A program made the translations under genes and the position numbers. Under the pieces are notes generated by a model. The model was not told the DNA's origin. It saw only the letters and a list, made by a program, of their open reading frames with translations, and did not search any database. A DNA stretch of 64,000 nt, taken from the NCBI GenBank assembly GCA_002794785.1, contig NBBA01000005.1, positions 2,046,001 through 2,110,000 of the forward strand, written 5' to 3'. This document shows, in pieces, positions 47,383 to 57,012 of this stretch (positions are counted from its first letter, which is position 1; every line of letters starts with the position of its first letter). The DNA is from Coniferiporia sulphurascens. Taxonomy: Eukaryota > Basidiomycota > Agaricomycetes > Hymenochaetales > Hymenochaetaceae.

Positions 47383-49002
47383 ATGCGTTCATACATATCC
47401 CAGAGGCATACACCGTCCTCTCCATCCCTGACGGTGGAAAAGGGGGCGTACCGAATCCACACCCGCAAGCGGTCGCCGTCGAAAGTTCAAGGTGGTGGCA
47501 ATCTGCAGCACAGAGCTGGTCTCCTCTATGTCCGCGAGAATCGCATGGCCGTTTTAGTCGTCCTTCTTGTCATTGCAATGGCTGCGTCTTTTGGGTCTGC
47601 GTTCTACCTGTTCAACACGGGGTGGGTCTCTCGCCACTCTGCTCGACCTCGGGTGTCCGTCTCTGATCTTCGTCAACCTTTACAAGTCATCGAATTTGAG
47701 CGCAATATAGGCAACACCACAATAGACGAAACCGCAAAATACTTATCATACCTTCCCCACAGTGGTTTTCATAATCAACGTATTGCTTTCGAAAACGCTC
47801 TTATCATGGCTCGTTTGCTCAATCGCACACTCCTGGTTCCTCCTGTCAGGCTGGGGAAGGGCACACTCTCATACTATCCTTTCAATCATCTATACGAACT
47901 CCTCGTACTTTCGGGAAAAGACGGGCTTAAGCACTGTTCAGATGCAACTACGTGGAAGACGCTACCTCTGGAATGCACGGATTATTATGATTACACACTT
48001 GTACCATGGAACTGGCTTTCAAACGTCTCGTCATTGGCAACGGAACAACCAATTATGCAACGGTGGAACATGAGCGATGCTTGGTTGCGTGAACATTTGG
48101 GAATCTCGGCAGCTGATACGTTTTTAGTCAAGGACACAGATCCGTACCAGTTTCGTTTCGTTGATGCAGATCCGCTAGACATGCCCGGTCCGCGCTACAG
48201 CGATGTCATTTCAATGTCTCTGCTCCTTCAAGTCCCTCATCGCCTCATTCAGGTTGGGACACTCTTTGGTTCATCGCGACTCCGGCTCCGTAACAAGCAC
48301 AATATCAATCTACGGAAGGAGATTCGTCAAAGCATGGTTTTTACGAATGACGTTCTCGACGATTTAGCAAACACGGTAAAGTCAAAATTGGGCGGAGAAT
48401 ACGTAGCTGCGCATATCAGACTGGGAGACGGACATTTCGAAAAGAAGGGCGAGAGGAACGTTCGTATCATTTGGTGGAGGCTAGTGCATGAGTTCCTGGG
48501 TGTACGCAAGGATGTCGCACTGGACTTGGAGTTTCATTTCACAAACCTGAGCAGCCTAGCCCCTCCTGTGCTTCCGGTCGACTTGTCATCAATACGTACC
48601 CCACACCCTCCCTTTTATCCCCTCCCGTCTACGATATTACCGCGATTGGCCTGCCGCCACCCGTGGTACGAGGACCGTAAGCTGTCTGCTCTTAACACAC
48701 CCTTGTTCATCTCAACAGACATAACCGACCCCTCATCTCACCCGTTGCTTCGCCGCTTCTTTGATACATTTCCCTGCACGTTTATTCTCGCAGACTTTGT
48801 TGACGAAGTCGCAGCTCTCGGACGTCTGAAGAGTGGCTATGATGGACTCATGCTTCGTAACTTCGTGCTACCGTTTTTAGATGCAATGGTCGCGGGAAGG
48901 GCACACCAATTGGCGGGCACAGAAGGTAGCACTTTTAGCCAGTTCGTACAGGACGTTCTATGGCGACAATATCATGGATGGGAGATCGTGCAGAGGGGGT
49001 GA
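47383..49002 (+). CDS. O-fucosyltransferase-like type II membrane protein
   Basis: Single-exon gene encoding 539 residues from the first ATG. A short basic cytoplasmic N-terminus and one transmembrane helix (MAVLVVLLVIAMAASFGSAF, about residues 55-77) indicate a Golgi type II protein. The lumenal part begins with YLSYLPHSGFHNQRIAFENA, typical of GDP-fucose protein O-fucosyltransferase-related fungal proteins, and contains LNRTLLVPP and AAHIRLGDGHF. The last is a likely nucleotide-sugar-binding segment. A C-terminal portion with PLFISTDITDPSS and LADFVDEVAALGRL completes the fold. N-glycosylation sequons (NRT, NVS, NMS, NLS) are present in the lumenal part. Donor and acceptor substrates are inferred from family likeness only. 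Confidence 0.68.
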   Translation: MRSYISQRHTPSSPSLTVEKGAYRIHTRKRSPSKVQGGGNLQHRAGLLYVRENRMAVLVVLLVIAMAASFGSAFYLFNTGWVSRHSARPRVSVSDLRQPLQVIEFERNIGNTTIDETAKYLSYLPHSGFHNQRIAFENALIMARLLNRTLLVPPVRLGKGTLSYYPFNHLYELLVLSGKDGLKHCSDATTWKTLPLECTDYYDYTLVPWNWLSNVSSLATEQPIMQRWNMSDAWLREHLGISAADTFLVKDTDPYQFRFVDADPLDMPGPRYSDVISMSLLLQVPHRLIQVGTLFGSSRLRLRNKHNINLRKEIRQSMVFTNDVLDDLANTVKSKLGGEYVAAHIRLGDGHFEKKGERNVRIIWWRLVHEFLGVRKDVALDLEFHFTNLSSLAPPVLPVDLSSIRTPHPPFYPLPSTILPRLACRHPWYEDRKLSALNTPLFISTDITDPSSHPLLRRFFDTFPCTFILADFVDEVAALGRLKSGYDGLMLRNFVLPFLDAMVAGRAHQLAGTEGSTFSQFVQDVLWRQYHGWEIVQRG

Positions 49003-49153
49003 AAGTTAATCTGATATTGTACAACAACTGCAATGCTATAAACTTTTACAAGAATGATCCAATCCAATCCATTGTAACAACCGGGGCTCCAGATTGAAGC
49101 CAACTGATTCATGTTATCTGAATCGGTTTCGCCTCCACGCATCTGCCTAGTCA

Positions 49154-51455
49154 TCATCCTCCATCTTTTCCCGTGGCCAAGTCACGCTCTTCTAATCCTC
49201 CGGATGTGTCTCCAGAGATTTCCGCATTGGACACTACCCTAAGCCTCCGTTTTCGTGTCCTTTTGTAGACGTAGTTGTCTGACTCGGAGCTACTACTAAT
49301 GTGTTTGTAGGACTCGTCATCTGTCGGTACGCGTCGCCGGCGCTTGCAGCTATTACTTGGTAAAGAATGAAGTGGGCTGGAACCAAAGTGTTGTTGTCCC
49401 TGTCTACTCCGGTAGGAAAGGAGCCTGCGTTTGAAGGCTTCATCATAGCCGACGCACTTCATGGTCCATACGCGGATCCTCTATAGGTCATAAAGAAGAA
49501 ATAACGTGGACTTCAGTACAGTACGTTCTTAGGTTGTAAAAATAAGACGTGGGTTGGGCCCATACCTCCTCCCCTTTGTCGAATGCATTGCCGATATCAG
49601 CGGCCGACACCATCATTCCCAACAGCTTTGAAACCCCTTCACCCCTGTTGGACCTATGCTTATTGGCCTCTTTTTGTATTTCTGCATGCGTTGGTTCCCT
49701 GTTGAGCTGGCCGCGCAGGAGTATAGCTGTAAGCGTGCTGGTTCCTGAACGATATTCCTTGATACTTCGTTTGAACGCCTCCCGGAACTACAAAATAAAT
49801 AAATAATTATGGATAGAAAGCAAACCAAAGGTCTCACTTTTAAGGGTAATTGATTATATTCAGCGACTGTCAGAGGCTCCGCTGGGTTAATTCCATACTT
49901 TCCTGCGTAATTGTAGACATTCCTTCCGTAATGTATTATTAAGTTCCCATTTCCGAGTGGCTTCCCCCGAGGACCGAAGAACAAACCCTGCGCGCCGGGA
50001 AACGCAGGTAGGTGCGGGTTATTCTTCAAAGCGGCACTCGTTATACGTCTGAAGTCCCCCTTGCTGGGGACCTCCACGGAAAAAGTGCCCTGAGGCTCAG
50101 TGAAGTATGCCTTTTTGAGTTCATCGTATGTAATAGTTTGTTCCAAGATGTCTGGAGCGCAAAATTTGATAGGAAATGGATCCAATCCGACAATGCGGAT
50201 GCGAGGGTTGACAATCTCAGCGGAAAAACCCGAAGAGTGAAATAGATCTACACCTTGAGCAGGGTCCTATTACAAGTATTCCAAGTCAACGTTGAGTGGT
50301 TATTGAAACTTGCAATAAATTTACTGACATTTTGGCATTCTTGGACGCAAGAGTGATTATTTTGGGGAAGTTCGCGTTCTTGTATTGTGGACGGAGCTAA
50401 CGGCGTTTCCGATGGCCTATTCGCTCCTGTGATAGCAGGAACCACATCCTGATCGTTGGACTATCAATGATTAAAGGTCAATGCCACTGCTAGAGACAAA
50501 AAAAATAGATCGGACTTGGCCAAGTGTAGCATGTTGATTTACGCGGTCAGAATAGTTAAGCTCGTCTCCTAGGCCGCCCTGTATGTTTTTTTTTAAATTT
50601 AAGTATTAGATACGCGAACTTCGGTAAGCCCACCATCATTTCTTCGGCCCGAGTATTAAAGAGTATTTCTCTCGGTCCTGAACCTCCCCGGGCCGTTTGT
50701 GGCATCGCATTTCCCCCAATACTCTGACATCGACCAGAAGTACTGCCAGTGTGGCTTTCAGACACGATCGTTTCGGGCGTCCCCGCCCTCTTGTCTGGTA
50801 ACCTATACCCTCGTTCGTGTGCATAATTCCCCGCGATTACGCCTATTCTGTGATCCTCCGAGTCTTCAGGCCTGCTACGGTCTATAGCTGGGTGGCTTCT
50901 GTCATTATCAGCGAGTACAGACGAGGAAGAAGACTCCCCCGGCTGTTCCGTTGGTGGCTGAAACGAGCCCTCTCGTATCCCGACTAAAGGGCTGATACGT
51001 GAGTCCACTTTGGGAGTAGATAGAAATTTCCGGCTGAGAGCCACGGAACGAGCAATGTTTGGCCCATCGAGCCGACCACGTTCCACTGTCTTAATTAGAT
51101 GATTAGTGCATCGATCATTTTGGGAGAATGGATTTGCATTAAAACTTGGAGTCATCAATCAGCTCACAGGTGTATACCGTGTGCTATCTGACCACATCGT
51201 CAGATTCGCCGATGCGGAAGCCTGCTGCATATAATTGGCATCATCTTTGATACCAAGACATTCATTCTCGAGATGGTTGTGGAACTCTTCTGTTTGCTTT
51301 TCTAAGAGACATCTATCGCTTTTTATACGCTGTATTTCATGCTCGAGTTTGCGCGATTTAGCAGTTTCCTTCTGTAGCCGGGAACGGATCCGAGTATTTT
51401 CACAACTCAAAGAGTCCAGCCGTCGCAAGAGATCGGCTCGAGTAAGCTCTTCCAT
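49154..51455 (-). CDS. DUF6697-like protein with N-terminal coiled coil
   Basis: Basidiomycete-type protein of 629 residues with no known function. Exons: 51455-51168, 51089-50634, 50578-50543, 50460-50329, 50266-49838, 49787-49566 and 49480-49154. The first ~65 residues form a Leu/Glu/Lys-rich coiled coil (LTRADLLRRLDSLSCENTRIRSRL trimmed to its heptads). A long Ser/Pro-rich disordered region follows. A folded domain of about 200 residues contains FCAPDILEQTITYDELKKAY, HYGRNVYNYAGKYGI and EPLTVAEYNQLPLKFREAFK and ends with MKCVGYDEAFKRRLL, which I recall from the family Pfam calls DUF6697. The C-terminus is basic (KRRRRVP, KRTRKRRLR), suggesting nuclear localisation. An alternative 33-nt first intron was rejected as too short. 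Function is unknown. Confidence 0.75.
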
Positions 51456-52043
51456 GGGTTAGGATATTCTCCGGGGGCTCCTGGAGCCCGGACAATGCGT
51501 CAAAGGTGTCCGATAGCAAGTCGCGAGTGGCTAGTCCATTGTGCACAGATGGCGATGTCGTCGATCGTCAATCGGGAAGACCCGATCCACAACTGGGAAT
51601 TCAATATCATAATTAATGTGCGAAGATACGATACTATCGTTCCCAGAGACTTCACATTGCAGCTGTGGCCCGGGGTACCCAAACAAGAGTGCAATTAGCA
51701 CCACAATAGTGTCTACGAAGATCGTCTAAATACCTATTGTACAGCATAGCGGAGAAACACAACTAATGAAAAATGGGGTAGCAAAAAGAGTATGACCTGT
51801 TACGAAGGGGTTAGGACTGACGGCTTGAAAAGATGTAGAGTTAGTTCGCCAAGTGCGTCGGGTGCCTCGGCAAATAGGGGAAAATTCCGAAACAGGTATC
51901 TGAATCGCTTGTTGCCTTGTAGCCTTGCGAGTCCCTTTCCACTTATCCGGCGACTCGATAGTTGTCTTGGGATCGGTATCCAGCTAGACACATTAACGCA
52001 AGCAAACGATCAAAAGGTATAATATACATTGCCCTTGCTCATA
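51456..52043. other. Intergenic, no gene seen
   Basis: About 0.6 kb between the start of the DUF6697-like gene and the stop of the Ime4-like gene, both on the minus strand. No supported frame. It should contain the promoter of the DUF6697-like gene. Confidence 0.45.
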
Positions 52044-54136
52044 CTAGTACCGAGGCATTTGGGGTAAAGATGGAGGAGGCTGAGGAAGACCTGAATTAAT
52101 CATCCTGTCCGGATATCTTTTCTCTCCTTCAGTAAAACCGTAAATACATACTACGAAACAAACACATACCTAGCTTTGATCCTCGCCTTCAACTCTTCTT
52201 CGAAAATCTGATCGCCTCCCAGTTGATTGCCTAGGGTTAGCCACCCGGGCCGGGCATTGTGTTTGCGCCCGAATATCTCCACTTTGCGACCTCCTGGGCA
52301 CATACGCTCGATAAGTCCATAGGCCTCATCCGGTTTTCGCGATGTCTCGCGCACTTCGGAAACGATGACATCCGTATCCAACCCGCGGTTGCACCATGCA
52401 GGAAATCTCAGATTTCCGCTGTCATCTAAGTTCGTCTTGACGCCCACAAGCATGTGCTCCTTCGTGTGATTAAGCCAGTGCCCCGTACGCCCCGTGCGGA
52501 TGACGCGTTGGAGCTAAATGATAGTTAATAACGGTTGTCGGTATGTTTGATTATGTTTGATGGAAATCGAACAAACCTGGTTTGTTTTTACCCAAACAAC
52601 CTCATCCACGCGCGAGTAGCCCCAAACTCGCATACACTCCCTTCCGATTTCCATAGCTCGACCCGTGACCCAGAGGAAAAGAAGCCCCTCGTCTTGAAGC
52701 GCAGGTATTGGCATTGCTTTCATTTCGTCATCAGTCATCGTTCCGTAAGGCAACTTGCGTGATCCGCAAGCTAGTAAGGAGCAGTACGGAGATAGCTAAT
52801 TCATATTTACTCACGCTCATGTGTATATCCCAAGGAGGATCAGCCATGATGACGTGGAATTTTCCTAGAACAGAATAATCAAACCGGCGGAGATCACAAT
52901 TCAACCATTGTGGAGGGAGCTAAGAGGCAGGTGAGCAACACGGCCACATGTAATCTTCCAGGATACGTACAAGAGGCGTTTCTTTTCCACTTGGTCCAAG
53001 CCCAATTCCCAGTTTGTGCGGCTTCTTCTTGATAACCGCATTGTTTGGGGAAGGCTCACCATCTCCGCCATCCCAATCAATTTCGAAATGCAGATACCGA
53101 CATGGGGCCTTTTCCTTTCCACGACCGCCTGCACCTAGACCGTTCGGGAGGGCGACACTACCCGGTGGACGAGGTAAATTAGTAGACGGAAACGGAGGTA
53201 TTGAGGGTGATTGTGCGTAGGTCGGCTCTGAATAACAAGTATTGAGGTACGAGCAATGCCCCAGCGTGGGGTCCGTATGCGTCCGTATAAGGGGGCGAAA
53301 GTGCACACGGGAGCAAATTGATGGTATTGGGGAGTCTGGCGGGGTCGTTTGGTTTACTTGACGGACCTTAGCGCAATCATCCTTTGTAATGTGGGGACAA
53401 ATGGATTCAAATGCAACGTCCACGGATTGATGCTATGAACACAGCCGTAATGTTCTTCATACGCATGAATAATTATATGTTCACTAGACCGACGCACCTG
53501 CTCAGACAACAGCCTTCGGCGGGCTGTTCCCCTTTGTAAAAGTGCATAGATTTCTTGCATCTCTTTGCTCAGATTGCTTAAAGAAGAGGTGGCAGAGCTT
53601 TTTGTCTTGAAGAAAGAAGGGCTAGATGAAGCTTCCTCCTCTTCAGCAGAGTCTGCATCTTCGTCTAGTTGTCTCTTTCGTTTTCGAATATTTAGAGCTT
53701 CAGCTTGATTTGCGCCCAAAGTCACTTGCATCAGAGTCAGACCGACGTCATCTTTAAGTATCGTTATAGTCCCAGCATCCCAAGAGTCTGCAAGTTCATC
53801 CAATATGGCTTCAAGCTTGCGGAGGTCCGTAAGGCGGAATGTCGGGCTATCGGCGGAGACAGCTGGTAATGGCATGAATTTGGCGAGCAATTCGAACGCG
53901 CTAATGGGAGTTTGTACGGCGCCAGAGGCAACCAGTTCTCGGAGGTAACGTGAAGCGAGTTGTTTGAGTCCATCTGATGCCATTTCCTCAGGTTGGCGCA
54001 CGAGCACCCGCTGACTGGGTGGTGTAGGATGAGTGAATCGTTGGCACGGTGTGAGGCACTTAGCATCGGGCTTAGATAATTCGAACGTTGGTGAATAATT
54101 TGGCTCACCAAAAGCGGAAATATAAAGCACGTGCAT
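52044..54136 (-). CDS. IME4: mRNA N6-adenosine methyltransferase (Ime4/METTL3, MT-A70 family)
   Basis: Catalytic m6A writer of 599 residues. Exons: 54136-53498, 53432-52971, 52919-52815, 52753-52577, 52513-52170 and 52116-52044. The N-terminal half has a helical region and a Lys/Arg/Glu-rich stretch ([18 protein letters not shown]). The central segment CPHITKDDC and [15 protein letters not shown] matches the conserved Cys region upstream of the METTL3 catalytic core. The core has the catalytic DPPW (about residues 394-397), [53 protein letters not shown] and [15 protein letters not shown]. An alternative start at 53,983 (MASDGLKQ) would widen the very short 96-bp gap to the Fhl1 gene. DPPW rather than EPPL identifies it as the catalytic METTL3-type subunit. 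Confidence 0.94.
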
Positions 54137-54232
54137 TGACTTGCCGAATCTGCCGAAGGTGAGTCGATGTAGCTTTCTGTCTCTGAACCGTCACCACCTC
54201 AACTACTCCTCCTGTGCCTGCCGTCTCTGACA

Positions 54233-56554
54233 ATGGACTACGCACATTCACAACTAGCGCTAGATACCTCAGACAAAGCTATGATTTCCACTCCTCTCCC
54301 CGACGAGAAAGCCGTTACAGACGAGCTTCCGGACAAGATCAGCGCCTACTACAGCCTGGCTTTCCCTAACTTCACATATTACATTCAAACAATAACGGTC
54401 GCCATCGGTAGACGATCTGTCAGGCCTGGTACTCCTTCGTCATCGGACTTGCCCCAAGTCGACGTCGACCTAGGCCCTTTAAAGAGCGTATCTCGGCTAC
54501 ACGCAAGAATCGAGTACGAGGAAAGCCAGGAACGATTTATTCTCGTAGTTCTGGGAAGAAATGGGGCTTGGGTGGACGGGATTTGGTCGGGAAGTGGCAG
54601 CCGAGTCCCTCTGGGTGCAAGGTGAGGCTGCACTCTTTTTTTCAAGTTTCTTTGTCGTTGTCATGAGGTGGCACAGAGCGATTATGAGATGAAAGAAGGG
54701 ACAAGCGTTGATGCGATAAGGCATTGCGATTCACTTTGGAATTCATAGTCCCTTCCTGGGTTTACCTGCTTGTCGTTTCCTATGTCTGGGTAGTTGCGAG
54801 GCGGCCGTTGGTTACTGGACATCGCGATCGGTCACGTGACTGAAAACGAAAGCTGATTTTGTTTCGTTCTAATTCCACTAGGTCACAAATACAGATTGCG
54901 ACTCGCGTTTTTCACTTCATTCTGCCGCCACCACCTGCACCCGAAGACTCTCCCTCTCCGAGCTCACCTTCTTCAACAACTCGCCACCTTTCGCCTTCAA
55001 TAGACGTAACTTCACTTTCCCCCGACTCGTCTGTGCGATCACCTTCAATAAAGGATGTTGACCTGGCTCCTGTGAGCAAGGTTGAAAAGGCAGCTCCGGA
55101 ACCCGCGGAGAATGGGAAGCCGTTACCAAAGTCCAATGGGAAAAAGCGGAAGAAGCCAGGTGCGGACGCTCGTCCGCCTCCTCCGGACGTAATGCCTCCA
55201 AGACCGCAATTTACATACGCACAATTGTGTTATCGAGCCATCACCTTTCTAAATGGGAAGGCGACGCTCCAAGAGGTATGCGCGTGGGTGTCTGATAACT
55301 TCGAATGGTACCGTTACAACGAGGGAACGGGGTGGGAGGTGAGATATTCTTTTTTATGTACTTCACGCCTGACTGAATGCCTCATAGAGCTCCATCCGTC
55401 ACAACCTTTCATCTAATAGAGCCTTCAAAAAGATGGAAAGGTGTGCGGGGGAAAGAGGGAAGGGCTTCTTTTGGAGCGTCGATCCCCGTTTCGAACATCT
55501 GGTGAAGGATCAGGAAGGGAAAGGGAACGGAGACGGTATCAAAGGGAAAGGAAAGAACCCGAAACTGCTCGGGCCTCCGCTGAAGCGAAGTGTTAAGGGA
55601 GACTCCTCGTCACCACTTCCCCCTCCCCTCAATGCGCCCTTGCCACCCGCTTTCTCTGTTTCTCCATTGTCGCTTGACTCGGTAACCTCCCAGCTTAAAT
55701 ATTCACCAGAACAGGTGCGTTCGGCGCCTCAAACAACTGCTTCTGTCATATCATCAACCGTTAAGGTTGAACAAGACACTGTGCCACTGGGTGTTCCGAC
55801 AATATTATCACCACAAGTGAGACCCGGTCCTGGTTCTGCATCATCGTCTCAGCAACAAAGCATCGGTGCCTCAGCGACGCCGACTCCGAACTCGAACGCT
55901 GTGGCGAGCGCCAACATACCTACTATTCCTTCCGACATTGTCATACCTATCGTTATTGGTTCCGTCCCTTCTACAGGTCCTTCAGATGCATCCAGCAAAC
56001 TTCCGTCCACTCTTGATTTATCTTCACCTCCAATTGCTCTTCATCGTGATACCATTATCCTAAATCCGACGATATTCTCCTCGCTCACTGCGGATCAGCT
56101 CAAAGAACTTGAAGCCCTCGGCGCGAAGAAGGCGATTGAGATTCTGCAGAGCTACATTGTTCGATTCCTCAAGGAAAAGCGTAAATCGGAAAGTTCAAAG
56201 TCGAAGGGGAAGAAGAAAAATAAGAAGAAGAAGGATGGCAAGGATGAAGGTACGAGCGGGGCAGAGGCAGGAACGGCGAGTGAAGCAGGGCAGCAGTCTT
56301 CTGCCAAGCCCGACTCTGCATTGGCACCCTCATCTACTTCGTCAATGGGACTCGTCAACGAACAGTCGACTTCCAAAGCTCTCTCGCCCACATCGGATAT
56401 GATTCTAGCCGTTGCTCCCCTCCGCATATCTAGTCCCCCGACGACCCCTTCACGTCCCTCTCCAAATGAGGAAATCGATATCATGGGGGACTCCGATGAA
56501 CCGGTGTCAAAGAGAAGGAAATTGGACTCAGTGGAGACGGAGGTACAGGTGTAA
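54233..56554 (+). CDS. FHL1: Forkhead transcription factor with FHA domain (Fhl1-like)
   Basis: Nuclear factor of 670 residues from exons 54233-54621, 54882-55338 and 55388-56554. In yeast Fhl1 controls ribosomal-protein genes together with Ifh1. An FHA domain (about residues 36-150) contains ITVAIGRR, SVSRLHARIEY, GRNGAWVDGIW and RSQIQIATRVFHF. A Pro/Ser-rich linker leads to the forkhead domain (about 240-320): PRPQFTYAQLCYRAITFLN, WYRYNEGTGWESSIRHNLS and NRAFKKMERCAGERGKGFFW. A Pro/Ser-rich tail with a Lys cluster (KGKKKNKKKKDGK) ends in KRRKL. The first intron is 260 nt, several times the local norm, and contains the palindrome GTCACGTGAC at 54,831-54,840. The gene is divergent from the Ime4-like gene. 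Confidence 0.91.
54831..54840. promoter_or_regulatory. CACGTG palindrome inside the first FHL1 intron
   Basis: GTCACGTGAC is a perfect 10-bp palindrome around the E-box core. It lies in an unusually long intron close to the 5' end of the gene, where regulatory sites are plausible. Binding is inferred, not shown. Confidence 0.4.
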
Positions 56555-57012
56555 TGGCCTCTTCAGTTTTTTGACAGTATTTGCTACGCATTTTCTCGAT
56601 TTTATCCGCATGAGGGAAGAACTATCACTCCCCGATCTTGACTGCATATTGTATGGTTGTTAACTTTTGCATGGATATCTTAGATGTACGATTAAAATTG
56701 GGCCACGAGACTTCGAGAGCACGACACATTTACGTTCCCCTAATGACATTCGCATTTGCTGGAAGCGCATCAATATCCCTTGACTGCTGTCTACCACGTT
56801 TCGCCATTTCGTTCAGTACGCCCAACGTCATATTATTGTATATACCGTCCTGGGTAGGGGGATCTCCGAAATGTGCAAGCAAGATAGCCAAAAGTGCATA
56901 CTGGCACCCTACAGGGGTCTTACAGTTTACTCCGACCGGTATACTACACATACAGTAATACATACATACATTTAAAAATACAATGTATCCCTGATTTCCT
57001 ATGCGAATTTAT
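56555..57012. other. Convergent 3' region
   Basis: About 0.46 kb between the stop of the Fhl1-like gene (plus) and the stop of the kinase gene (minus). No gene is seen. Confidence 0.45.

Noticed and set aside
51135..51167. 33-nt intron joining the coiled-coil exon to TTTTAATGC in the DUF6697-like gene
   Set aside because: Too short for splicing. A 78-nt intron (51,090-51,167) with a CTAAT branch site keeps the frame equally well.
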